From Tragulus kanchil (Eukaryota; Chordata; Mammalia; Artiodactyla; Tragulidae): a stretch of 64,000 nt of DNA. The notes under the pieces are model-generated. The model had not been told where the DNA came from. It ran no database searches and saw only the letters and a list, made by a program, of their open reading frames with translations. Position 1 is the stretch's first letter, and each line of letters starts with the position of its first letter. The position numbers and the translations under genes are program-made. Location of the stretch: NCBI GenBank assembly GCA_022376925.1, contig JAIOJX010000032.1:117281979-117345978 (forward strand). The letters are read 5' to 3'. Shown here piece by piece: positions 1 to 11,320 of this stretch.

Positions 1-2023
1 GATACTATACAAAGAAAACCCTAAAGTTACTATTAGAAAACTACTAGAGTTATTCAACGAATTCAGTGAAGTCGCAGGATATAAAATCAATACACAGAAA
101 TCACTGTAATTCCTATATACACACAACAAAAAATCAGAAAAAGAAATCAAGGATGCAATACCATTCACCATTGCAACCAAAAGAACAAAATATCCAGGAA
201 TAAACCTACTTAAAGAAACAAAAGAACTGTACACTGAAAATTACAAGATATTGATGAAAGATACCAAAGAAGACATAAACAGATGGAGAGATGTTCTGTG
301 TTCCTGGGTCAGAAGAGTCAATATTGTGAAAATGACCCTGTTACCAAATACCATCTACACATTCAATGCAATCCCATCAAACTACCAATGACATTCTTCA
401 CAGAACTAGACCAAAAAATAACACAGTTCATACGGAAACACAGAAGACCGTGGATAGCCAAAGCAATCCTGAGAAAGGAGAATGGAGCTGGAAGGATCAG
501 CCTCCCTAACTTCAGACTACACTACAAAGCAACAGCCATCAAGACAGTATGGTACTGGCACAAAAACAGGAATATAGACCAATGGAACAAGAGAGAGAAT
601 CCAGAGATAAACCCACACACCTATGGGTACCTTATTTGTGACAGAGGTGGCGAAAATATATAATGGGACAAAGACAGCCTCTTCAACAAATGGTACTGGG
701 AAAATTGGACAGCTACATGGAGAAGAATGAAGCTGCAACATTCCGTGACTCCATACACAAAGATAAACTAAAAATGGATTAAAGACCTAAATGTAAGAAC
801 AGAGACCATAAAACTCTTGGAGAAGAATATAGGCAAAACACTCAGTGATATAAATCAAAGAAAGATCTTCTATGACGCACCCTCTAGAATAACAGAAATA
901 AAAACAAAAATAAACATGTGGGACCTAATGAAACGTAAAAGCTTCTGCACAGCAAAAGAAACTATAAACGAGGTGAACAGACAACCCACAGAATGGGAGA
1001 AAACAACAGCAAATGAAACAACTGACTAATCTCCATAATATACAAGCAGCTCAGACAACTCAATACTGGAAAAAAAAAAAAAAAAACCTAATCAAAAAAT
1101 GGGAAAAATACCTAAAGAGACATCTATCCAAGGAAGACATACAGATGGCCAAAAAACACATGAAATGATGCTCAACCTCACTTATTATTAGAGAAATGCA
1201 AATCAAAACTATAATGAGATATCACCTCACACCTGTCAGAATGGCCACCATCAACAAATCTACAGATAATAAATGCTGGAGAGGGTGTGCAGGAAAGGAA
1301 ATACTCTTGCATTGCCAGTGGGAATGTAAACTGATACAACCACTGTGGAAGACAGTATGGAGATTCCTCAAAAAGCTGAGAATAAAAGCACCATATGACC
1401 CAGCAATCCCACTATTAGGCTTATACCCTGATGAAATAAAAATTCAAAGAGACACCTATACCCCAATGTTCACTGCGTCACTCTATACAATAGCTAGATC
1501 ACGCAAGCAACCTAGATGTACAATGACAAATGAATAGATAAAGAAGCTCTGGTACATATACACAATGTAATACTTCTCACCCGCAAAAAGAAATGCAGAA
1601 GATTCAGTCCTAAGGAGATAGATGAATCTGTAACCTATTATACAAAGTGAAGTAAGTCAAAAAGAGAAGAACAAATACAGTATACTAACACATATATATG
1701 GAATCTAGTAAGTTCATACTGATAAATACACACACAGAGCATCAATGGAAAAACAGTCATAGAGAAAAGACTTATGGACACCGGGGAGAGATAAAAGTGG
1801 GTGAGAGGTATGGAAAGAGCAACACGGAACCCTATGCTATCTTATGCAAAAGAGATAACTATTGTTAGTGCACTGTGGGTCTAAGGGATCGTACATGGGG
1901 GCTATATGACGGCCTAGAGGGGTGGGATGGGGGTGGGAATGGGATATACATATGACTAATCTGTAATTATACATATCTGTAAACAACAAAACTCTGTAAA
2001 ATCAAAAAAGCTAAATAAAAAAA
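1..2023 (+). mobile_element. LINE-1 fragment, ORF2 C-terminal part and 3' end
   Basis: This is the 3' part of a degraded L1 retrotransposon in the sense direction. Positions 283-663 translate to the L1 ORF2p region after the reverse transcriptase core (contains [18 protein letters not shown] and [20 protein letters not shown]). Positions 1196-1537 give the cysteine-rich C-terminal region ([19 protein letters not shown], then [18 protein letters not shown]). Frameshifts and stops separate these pieces, so no functional protein is made. The 3' end near 2023 is A-rich. An internal run of A at about 1071-1086 is probably slippage. The element lies within ST3GAL3 intron 2 on the strand opposite the gene. 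Confidence 0.9.
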
Positions 2024-2236
2024 CCTTGGGATTATGCCTGCCTTGTACATAATGCTATTCTATCTCATATTCTTGCTGCCCTCAGCTGCCCCTTCAACAG
2101 CTCAATTGGATGGGGGCAGAATGAGGTAACCAGAAGGCATCTATGCCATGTTTTATAAGGAATTTTGTACAGTCTTTGTGAAATAAAATGATGTGCTTCA
2201 CCAGAAAACAAAACAAAACTTGGGACTGTAAAAAAA
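2024..2236 (+). pseudogene. Possible retrocopy of an unidentified mRNA 3' end
   Basis: This stretch between two L1 pieces matches no repeat I recognise. It contains AAATAAAATG near 2181 followed by an A-rich run (2204-2218), as a reverse-transcribed mRNA 3' UTR would. Similar short flanks (CTTGGGATT near 2025 and CTTGGGACT near 2219) could be a decayed target-site duplication. No reading frame is recognisable and the parent gene is unknown. It could equally be unique intron sequence. Confidence 0.3.
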
Positions 2237-2735
2237 AAAAGATGTGATATAGTCATACAACAGAATACTGCTTAGCCATGAAAAAGAAGGACATGATGCC
2301 ATTGCAGCAACCTGGATGGACCTAGAGATTATCATACTAAATGAAGTAAACTTGACAAAGACAAATATCATACAATGGTTATTAGTGTAATCTGTAAAAA
2401 AGAATGACAAATAACATACAAAATAGAAACAGACTCGCAGACATAGAAAACAAATTTATGGTTACCAAAGGGGAAGGGATAAGGAATGGGGGATAAATCA
2501 GGAGTTTGGGATTAACATCTATACACTACAATATATAACACAGATCAACAACAAGGCCTATTGTATAGCACAGGGAATTATACACAATATTTTGTAATAA
2601 CCTATAAGGGAAAAGAATCTGAAGAAAACATGTATATGTAAGTATGTATAACTGAATTACTTTGCTGTATATCTGAAATGAACACAATACTGTAAGTACA
2701 CTATATGTCAGTAAAAACTTTATGTCATCACTATT
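2237..2735 (+). mobile_element. Ruminant-type L1 3' end
   Basis: This is L1 3' terminal sequence: codons for a tail like 'YNRILLSHEKEGHDAI', then the typical 3' UTR with an 'acagactcgcagacatagaa' type segment and 'ggttaccaaaggggaagg'. The same 3' UTR type recurs at 11321-11443, 13906-14160 and 14161-14608. The part from 2448 is repeated at 3557-3843 by the first tandem duplication. Confidence 0.8.
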
Positions 2736-4660
2736 CTGATGGTTTCTGCCTTTGAGTTTTAATCTGCTCACATTTAAATGTAATTATGTACACAATAAGG
2801 ATGAAGTCAACTGTCTCACTATTTGTTTTCCATTTTTCTCTTTTGTTTTTTCTTCTTTTATTTCTCTTTTCTGGGATTAACTGAAGATTTTTAGTGCTCT
2901 ATTTTATTTCTTTTACTGATTTCTTATATTAAAAACCTTTCTGTTAATTTTTTACTAGTTGTTATACTAAGGAATAAGAAGAACATAGGAACCATACTCT
3001 TCACTTATCAAAGTCAATATATATTAATAATCATTATAATATCAATAATAATAATATCAGTCAACAATAATATAATACCTCTCTACATATGACATTTTAT
3101 ACTTCTTACTTTACCATTTACTTACTTTACATACAGCATTCCTATTTCCTATTTCTTTTTTTCCTTTTCTTCATAATTAAAAAAAAAAATTTGTTCTCTT
3201 TTATATTTTTTTATGTATTTATTTTCATCCATCTTTGTTCTTTTGCCCGTGTGGGCCTCCCATTGCAGTAGCCTCTCTTGTTGCAAAGCACCAGCTCTGG
3301 ACACATGTGCTCCAGAGCACTGGCTCATAATTGGGCATATCAGTCCAGCCGCTCCAAGGCACATAGGATCTTCCCAGGCTGGGATCAAACCAGTGCCCCT
3401 TGCACAGCAGGGCAGACTCTTTACCTACTGGACCACCAGAGAAGCCCTTCCTATTTCTTATTTTTCACAAATGTAATAATCCTTATAATAGCAAAATTAT
3501 ATGTAATCACCCTCCACTCTTTATGCAAGTGTTGTCCTGTCTTCTTATTTCTAGACAAACAAATTTATGGTTACCAAAGGGGAAGGGATAAGGAATGGGG
3601 GATAAATCAGGAGTTTGGGATTAACATCTATACACTACAATATATAACACAGATCAACAACAAGGCCTATTGTATAGCACAGGGAATTATACACAATATT
3701 TTGTAATAACCTATAAGGGAAAAGAATCTGAAGAAAACATGTATATGTAAGTATGTATAACTGAATTACTTTGCTGTATATCTGAAATGAACACAATACT
3801 GTAAGTACACTATATGTCAGTAAAAACTTTATGTCATCACTATTCTGATGGTTTCTGCCTTTGAGTTTTAATCTGCTCACATTTAAATGTAATTATGTAC
3901 ACAATAAGGATGAAGTCAACTGTCTCACTATTTGTTTTCCATTTTTCTCTTTTGTTTTTTCTTCTTTTATTTCTCTTTTCTGGGATTAACTGAAGATTTT
4001 TAGTGCTCTATTTTATTTCTTTTACTGATTTCTTATATTAAAAACCTTTCTGTTAATTTTTTACTAGTTGTTATACTAAGGAATAAGAAGAACATAGGAA
4101 CCATACTCTTCACTTATCAAAGTCAATATATATTAATAATCATTATAATAATAATAATAATATCAGTCAACAATAATATAATACCTCTCTACATATGACA
4201 TTTTATACTTCTTACTTTACCATTTACTTACTTTACATACAGCATTCCTATTTCCTATTTCTTTTTTTCCTTTTCTTCATAATTAAAAAAAAAAATTTGT
4301 TCTCTTTTATTATTTTTTTATGTATTTATTTTCATCCATCTTTGTTCTTTTGCCCGTGTGGGCCTCCCATTGCAGTAGCCTCTCTTGTTGCAAAGCACCA
4401 GCTCTGGACACATGTGCTCCAGAGCACTGGCTCATAATTGGGCATATCAGTCCAGCCGCTCCAAGGCACATAGGATCTTCCCAGGCTGGGATCAAACCAG
4501 TGCCCCTTGCACAGCAGGGCAGACTCTTTACCTACTGGACCACCAGAGAAGCCCTTCCTATTTCTTATTTTTCACAAATGTAATAATCCTTATAATAGCA
4601 AAATTATATGTAATCACCCTCCACTCTTTATGCAAGTGTTGTCCTGTCTTCTTATTTCTA
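2448..4660. repeat. Tandem duplication 1 (about 1.11 kb unit)
   Basis: Positions 2448-3556 recur at 3557-4660 as a direct, adjoining copy with an offset of 1106-1109. Differences are small indels in an ATA/AAT microsatellite and a T-run. The unit cuts through an L1 3' end, antisense L1 and a SINE, so its borders follow no element. It is best read as an unmerged assembly overlap. Confidence 0.95.
3213..3447 (-). mobile_element. CHR-derived SINE, short form
   Basis: This tRNA-Glu-derived SINE is in reverse orientation. The tRNA-like head lies at the right end (ccaccagagaagccc), preceded by a degraded B box, and the body carries the 'gtgggcctcccattgcag' segment. The tail toward 3213 is an A/T-rich 'tatttatttt'. 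It lacks the CT-rich 3' extension of the long form. A second copy at 4320-4554 comes from the tandem duplication. Confidence 0.85.
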
Positions 4661-4705
4661 CACATGTTCTCAACCTCACTTTACAATGTCTTTATTTTAT
4701 TTTTT

Positions 4706-5017
4706 TAAAGATTTATTTATTTAGGTGGGGGTGGGGTGGGGAGGGAGGGGAGCAGGCGGGCCACTTCTATTGCTCTTTCATGTGTCCATTTTCATCCATC
4801 TTTGTTCTTTTGGCCCGTGTGGGCCTCCCATTACCGTGGCCTCGGTTGTCGCAGAGCACCGGCTCTGGGCGCATGCGCTCCAGAGCTCCGGCTCGGTGAT
4901 TGGACACATCAGTCCAGCCGCTCCGCGGCACGTGGGATCTTCCCAGGCCAGGGATCGAACCGGCGCCCCTTGCGCTGCAAGGCGGTGTCCTTACCCACTG
5001 GACCACCAGGGAAGCCC
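4706..5017 (-). mobile_element. CHR-derived SINE, long form
   Basis: A nearly full-length reverse-oriented SINE. Reading from its head at 5017 it has the tRNA-Glu-like start, an intact B box (GGTTCGATCC as complement near 4953-4962), a GC-rich body, the CT-rich 3' extension (seen here as 'ggtgggggtggggtgggg') and an AAATAAAT-type tail. Positions 4862-4886 form a near-palindrome around GCGCATGCGC. CpGs are well preserved, which suggests a young copy. Confidence 0.9.
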
Positions 5018-5310
5018 TACAATGTCTTTATTTTTGCTTTAAACAATTCGTTGTCCTTTAAGCAAGCTATGAGAAAGAAAAGCAGTCTCTCATATTTGAC
5101 CTTTATTTATCATTTCCAGGGATCTTCATTTTTTTTCCTGGATCCAAGTTTCCATCTGGTATCACTTCCCCCTGGCCTGAAGGATATCCTTTAGCATTCT
5201 TTTGTTATACAGTTCTGCTAGCAACAGATTCTCTTAACTTTTCTCTATTTGAAAATGTCTTTATTTCATCCTCATTTCTGAAGGACATTTTCCTTAGACA
5301 AAGAATCCTG

Positions 5311-5507
5311 GGGGACTTCCCTGGGGGACTAGTGGCTAAGCCTCTGAGCTCCTGATGCAAGGGACTGGGGTTCAATCCCTGGTTGGGGAACTAGATCCCA
5401 CATGCCACAACTAGATCTCACATGCCACAACTAAAAAACTAGAGATCTTATATGCTGCGACCAAGACCAGGTGCAGCCAAATACATAAATAATTTTTTTA
5501 AAAAGAC
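5311..5507 (+). mobile_element. CHR-type SINE
   Basis: Starts with 'gacttccctgggggactagt' and has a B-box-like 'ggttcaatccctggttgggg', as in classical CHR SINEs. It contains an internal repeat of 'ctagatc(c/t)cacatgccacaa' and ends in an A-rich tail. It is inserted in antisense L1. Confidence 0.8.
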
Positions 5508-6326
5508 AGAATTCTGGGATGACAGATTTTTTGGTATTTTGTTTCAACATTTAAAGATCTTTCATTGTGTTCTGATCTTTGTTGTTTATGATGAAAGGTC
5601 AGTGAAATTTCTTACCCCAAACTCAGTGTTTCCTCTTCTCTGTCTGCTTTCAAGGTTTTCACTTCATTTTTAGATTCCACAAGTTTATGATGTACCTGGA
5701 TTTCCTCTCTCCCCCAATATGCATCCTTCTTAGAGTTTGCTGAGCTTCTTAGATCTAAAAGTTAATTTGTTTCCACCAAATTCAGGAAGTTTTCAGCAAT
5801 TATTTCTTCAAAATTTTTTTTCTGTCAATCCTGACATATATTTAAACTTTTTATATTGTCCCACAGGTCCCTGAAGCTCTGTTTGCTTTTCTTCAATATT
5901 TTTTTCTTTCTGTGGTTCAGGTTGGATAATTTCTATTAAATTTCCTTCAAGTTCATTGACATCTTCTATTTAATATACTCTACTATAAAGTGAAACATTC
6001 ATTTCTGTTCCTATACTTTTCAATTCTAGACTATCCATTTGATTCTATTTATAGTTTACATTTATCTGTTAAGACTACTTATTGTTCACTGTACTTACTT
6101 TTCATTCTTTAGATTACCCATAATAGGTACTTTGCTAAGTTCAAAATCTGGGCATCTTATCAACAGATCTGGGATTTTTTCTTGAATATGGACTGCATTT
6201 TCCTGTTTGTATGTCTAGTAACTTCTTATTGAACACAGGACACTGTAGATATTATATGTAGAATCTGTGAGTACTATTATCTTTCTCGAAAGAGCACTTA
6301 TTTGCATTTTAAGAGACAGTTCAGGG

Positions 6327-6668
6327 GGGTTCCTGATGCTCTGGTGATTAAGAATCTGCCTGCTAAGGCAGGGAACATTGGTTCAATCCCTGGTCCAGGA
6401 AGATTCCATATGCCGCAGGGCAGCTAAGCCCGTGCACAACTACTGAGCCCGTGCACAACTACTGAGCCCGTGCTCTAGAGCCTTTGTGCCACAACTATTG
6501 AAGCCCGAATGCCTAGAACCCATGCTCCACAACAGGAGGCCACCACAGAGAGAAGCACACACAACACAATGGAGTAGCCCCCACTCACCACAACTAGAGA
6601 AAGTCCTCATGCAGCAACAAAGACCCAGCACAGTCAAAACTAAATCTTTACAGAAAAAAAAAAAAAAG
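6327..6668 (+). mobile_element. CHR-2-like SINE, full length
   Basis: Head 'ttcctgatgctctggtgatt', B box 'ggttcaatccctggtcc', then the classical CHR-2 body with repeated 'caactactgagcccgtg' units (an extra unit at about 6434-6475) and an A tail at 6654-6668. The classical body differs from the GC-rich body of the other family in this window. Confidence 0.85.
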
Positions 6669-6678
6669 GCAGTTCAGC

Positions 6679-6799
6679 GGCTTCCCCGATGGTCCAGAGG
6701 TTAAGACTGCACTTCCACTGCAGGGGGCACAAGTTCACACCTTCATTGGGGAATTAAGATCCCACATGCCATGCAGTGCAGCCAAACAACAAAAAAAAG
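6679..6799 (+). mobile_element. Short CHR-type SINE
   Basis: Begins 'gcttccccgatggtccagag', has a degraded B box ('agttcacaccttcattgggg') and ends 'gcagccaaacaacaaaaaaa'. It stands right after the previous SINE's A tail. Confidence 0.75.
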
Positions 6800-6989
6800 G
6801 TAGCTTAATTGCTGCCTGACCACTTTAAATTTATGTAGCCATGATTTTAGCTATATTTAGTGTGAGTCTGAGGAAGAAAGCCCATGGTGTTTCAGGCTTC
6901 TTTAACTTGATGGGACTGGTCTACTCAAGTCTTAGCAATATGCATTTAAGGTCCCTGCACATCATCTCATGCCTTCAGTAGTTCATTTC

Positions 6990-9900
6990 TAGTTAGTGCT
7001 TAATGATATTCCATTGTCTGAATAAACTACAGTTTAGTTATCCATTCAACTAGTAAAGGACATCTTGGTTGCTTCCAAGTTTGCTTATGAATAAAATGTC
7101 ATAAACATCCAAGTATAGGTTTTAGAAACAGTTTTCAATTTATTTGGATGAATACCAAGGAATGGGATTGCTGGATCATAGAGTAAGAGTGTTTTGTTCT
7201 CTTAAGAAACTGCTAAACTGTCTTCCAAAGTAGCTGTACCATTTTGCATCCCCATAGGCAATGATTGAGAGTTCCCACTGTTCCACAAGCCTGCCAGCAT
7301 CTTGTATTATTAGTGGTCCAAATTTTGGCCATTCTAATAGGTATATAGTGGTATCTCACTGTTATTTTAATTTGTACTTCCCTGATGACAAATAATGTAG
7401 AACATTTTTTTCATATGCTTATTTTCCATCTGTATACATTCTTTGGTGAGTTCTTTGGCATATTTTTAAATTGGGTTGCCTGTGTTCTTACTGTTTTCTG
7501 AGTTCGTATATTCTGAATAACAATCCTTTATTAGATATGTCCTTCAGAAATATTTTTTTCCAAAATGTAAATTGTTTTTTCATTCCCTTCACAGAGGAGA
7601 AACTTTTAATTTTAATGAAGTCCAGTTTCTTTTCCTGCTTTCTTTCATGAACTGTGCCTTTGGTGATGTATCTAAAAAGTCATCACCAAATTCAAGGTCA
7701 TGCAGATTTTCTCATCCATCTTCCAAAAATGTCTAGTTTTATGTTTTACATTTAGATCTACGATTCATTTTGAGTTAATTTTTGTGACAGATGTAAGGTC
7801 TGTCTAGACTTGGTTTTGGTGCATGGGTCCAGCTGTCCCAGCACCACTTTGTTAAAATGACTATCTTCTCTCCATTGTGTTGCTTTTGCTCCTTTATCAG
7901 TTGACTATATGTGGGTTTATTTTTGTACTCTATCAATGTTCCACTGCTCTATTTGTCTAGTCTTTGGCCAGTACCACACTATCTCCATCACTGTAGCTTT
8001 ATAATAAAGTTTTAAAGCCAGGTAATGCCAGTCTTTAAACTTTGTTGTTTAGTATCAAATATTGTATAATATTGTGCTGGCTATTCTGGGTCTTATGCCT
8101 TACCATACAAAGGCTAGAATCAATTGATCCACAAAATAATTTGCTTAGATTTTCATTGGAATTGCCTTGACATCTTGATAATATTGAGTCTCTTTGTCCA
8201 TGAAAATGGAGTATCTCTAAATTTAGTTCTTTTATTTTGTTCATCAAAGTTTTACAGTTTTCTGCATATAGGTCTTGCACATATTCTTACAGTGTTGAAA
8301 AGGTGTGCTAAGAGGGGACATCGTAGCTTCATTCCTGATCTTAGTGGAAAAGTTTCTATTTTCTCACCAGTATGTATGATGTTAATTGTAGATTCTTATA
8401 GATAAGCTTTATCAAACTGAAGAAATTTCATTCTACTTTAGTTTACTGAAAGCTTTTATTATGACTTGGTGTTAGATTTTTGTTAAATAACTTTTCTCCA
8501 TTATATAATCATGTGATTTTTCTTCCTTAGCTTGTTGATGTGGTATATTACATTAATTGATTTTTGAATGCTGAATCAGCCTTGCATACCTAAAATTAAT
8601 CTCACAACCATGGTGTGTATAATTCTTTTAACAGATTACTGATGTGACTTGCTAATATTTTATTGAGGAATTGTACACTTATGTTCATGAGAGATATAGG
8701 TCTGTAGTTTTGTTTTTTGTAATGTCTTTGCCTGGATTTTATATTAGAGTAATCTGGCCTCCTAGAATGAGTTAGCAAGTATTTCCTCTGTTTCTATCCT
8801 CTGAAAGAGCTAATAGAGAACTGACTTAATTTTTTCCTTAAAACTTAGTAGAACTCACCCGTGAACACATGGACCAGGTGCTTCCTGTTTCAGAAGGTAC
8901 TGATTAATGATTCAATTTCTTTGATATAGGCCTACCCAGATTATCAATTTCTTCTTGTGTAAAGTCTGGAAATTGTGTCTTTCAAAGAACTGGTCTGTCT
9001 CATCTAGGTTTAACAAAATTGTCAACAAAAATAAAATCATGGACATAGAGTTGTTCAGAGTATTTGTTTATAATCCTTTTAACATCCATTAAATCAGTAG
9101 TGATGATCCCTCTTTTATTTCTGATAATAATAATTTGTGTTATCTCTCGTTTTTCTTTGTTGGTCTAGTTGGAGACACTGATTTTATTGATCTCTTCAAA
9201 GAACCTGGTTTAGGTTTATTTTCTTTATTATTCTGTTTTCAATTTCACTCATTTCTACTCTAATTCTTATTATTTTCTTCTGTATGCTCTGGATTTAATT
9301 TTCTCTTCTTTTTCTAGTCTCCTAAGGTAGAAACTTAGACCACTGATTTTAGATCTTTCTTCTTTTCTAATATATGTCTTCAACACTAAATTTTCCTATG
9401 TTTTTGCTGCATCCTTCATTTTTAAAATCAGTTTTGGTTATCATTTTCATTCAGTTAAAAGTATTTTTTAAAAATCTCATATAGTTCTTCTTTGACTCAT
9501 ATGTTACTTAGAGGTGTGTAGTTTAATCTTCATGTATTTTCAAGCTTGCTAGTTATCTTTCTTTCACTGAAAATCTCATAAGTTTTGTTTTGACTTAGAT
9601 TTTTGAATAATTCCCTTTTTGTGATTTTTCTTCCTTAGCTTGTTGATGTGGTATATTACATTAATTGATTTTTGAATGCTGAATCAGCCTTGCATACCTA
9701 AAATTAATCTCACAACCATGGTGTGTATAATTCTTTTAACAGATTACTGATGTGACTTGCTAATATTTTATTGAGGAATTGTACACTTATGTTCATGAGA
9801 GATATAGGTCTGTAGTTTTGTTTTTTGTAATGTCTTTGCCTGGATTTTATATTAGAGTAATCTGGCCTCCTAGAATGAGTTAGCAAGTATTTCCTCTGTT

Positions 9901-10746
9901 TCTATCCTCTGAAAGAGCTAATAGAGAACTGACTTAATTTTTTCCTTAAAACTTAGTAGAACTCACCCGTGAACACATGGACCAGGTGCTTCCTGTTTCA
10001 GAAGGTACTGATTAATGATTCAATTTCTTTGATATAGGCCTACCCAGATTATCAATTTCTTCTTGTGTAAAGTCTGGAAATTGTGTCTTTCAAAGAACTG
10101 GTCTGTCTCATCTAGGTTTAACAAAATTGTCAACAAAAATAAAATCATGGACATAGAGTTGTTCAGAGTATTTGTTTATAATCCTTTTAACATCCATTAA
10201 ATCAGTAGTGATGATCCCTCTTTTATTTCTGATAATAATAATTTGTGTTATCTCTCGTTTTTCTTTGTTGGTCTAGTTGGAGACACTGATTTTATTGATC
10301 TCTTCAAAGAACCTGGTTTAGGTTTATTTTCTTTATTATTCTGTTTTCAATTTCACTCATTTCTACTCTAATTCTTATTATTTTCTTCTGTATGCTCTGG
10401 ATTTAATTTTCTCTTCTTTTTCTAGTCTCCTAAGGTAGAAACTTAGACCACTGATTTTAGATCTTTCTTCTTTTCTAATATATGTCTTCAACACTAAATT
10501 TTCCTATGTTTTTGCTGCATCCTTCATTTTTAAAATCAGTTTTGGTTATCATTTTCATTCAGTTAAAAGTATTTTTTAAAAATCTCATATAGTTCTTCTT
10601 TGACTCATATGTTACTTAGAGGTGTGTAGTTTAATCTTCATGTATTTTCAAGCTTGCTAGTTATCTTTCTTTCACTGATTTCTAGTCTAATTCTTTTGTG
10701 GTCTGAAGGCAGACACTTTATGATTTATAGTCTTATAAATTCGTTA
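6990..10746 (-). mobile_element. Old L1, antisense, 3' UTR and ORF2
   Basis: Antisense old L1 read from its 3' end: 'tcattctagttagtgcttaa' type UTR, 'gggattgctggatcatagag' near 7164, then ORF2 complement such as 'accactttgttaaaatgact' near 7842. It is broken by the insertion at 10760-14620 and resumes at 14634. Many stops and indels are present. The region 8512-9570 is repeated at 9620-10678 by tandem duplication 2. Confidence 0.85.
8512..10678. repeat. Tandem duplication 2 with 49-base filler
   Basis: Positions 8512-9570 recur at 9620-10678 (offset 1108, essentially identical). The 49 bases between (9571-9619) match neither continuation: the second copy runs on into normal L1 sequence ('ttctagtctaattcttttgt') while the filler does not. 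That is expected for a low-quality contig end. Confidence 0.95.
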
Positions 10747-10759
10747 AGATATGTTTTAT

Positions 10760-11320
10760 GGAAAAAGAACGAGATACTGCCATTTGTGCTTGCTCCTTGG
10801 AAGTAAAGCTATGACAAACCTAGACAGTGTATTCAAAAGCAGAGACATCACTTTGCCGACAAAAGTCTGTATAGTCAAAGCTATGGTTTTCCCAGTAGTG
10901 ATGTATGGATGTGAGTGTTGGACCATAAAGAAGGCTGAGCACTGAAGAATCGATGGCTTTGAACTATAGTGTTGGAGAAAGTTCTTAGAGAGTCCCTTTG
11001 ACTGCAAGGAGATGAAACCAGTCAATCCTAAAGGAAATCAACTATGAATATTCATTTAAAGGACTGAGACTGAAGTTGAAGCTTCAATACTTTGACCACC
11101 TGACATGAAGAGACAACTCATTGGAAAAGAGCCTGATGTTTGGAAAAATAGAAGGAAAAAGGGACGCCAGAGGATGATGGTTGGATGGCATCAATGAGTC
11201 AAGAGACATGGGGTTGAGCAAGCTCCAGGAGATGGTGAGGGACGGGCAAACGTGATGTGCTGCAGTCCATGGGGTAGCAAAGAGTCGGGCACGACTGAGT
11301 GACTGAACTGAATTGTATTG
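10760..11320 (+). mobile_element. BovB (RTE) LINE, 3' part
   Basis: Sense BovB sequence coding the end of the reverse-transcriptase ORF (10787-10942 reads as LGSKAMTNLDSVFKSRDITL, then a [15 protein letters not shown] tail) followed by the 3' end with 'gtcgggcacgactgagtgac'. BovB is known from ruminants and squamates, so it is a strong lineage marker. The copy is frameshifted and inactive. Part of it recurs at 11973-12418 through duplication 3. Confidence 0.9.

Larger units (their letters stand above)
2736..6330 (-). mobile_element. Old L1, antisense, 5' part
   Basis: T-rich antisense L1 sequence resembles the 5' UTR/ORF1-side part of old mammalian L1 elements. Stretches like 'tcagcaattatttcttcaaa' near 5795 and 'gttcattgacatcttctatt' near 5950 match the recurring antisense pattern. 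SINEs at 3213-3447, 4706-5017 and 5311-5507 interrupt it, and the first duplication repeats part of it. Family assignment is from memory of the pattern and is moderate. Confidence 0.55.
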
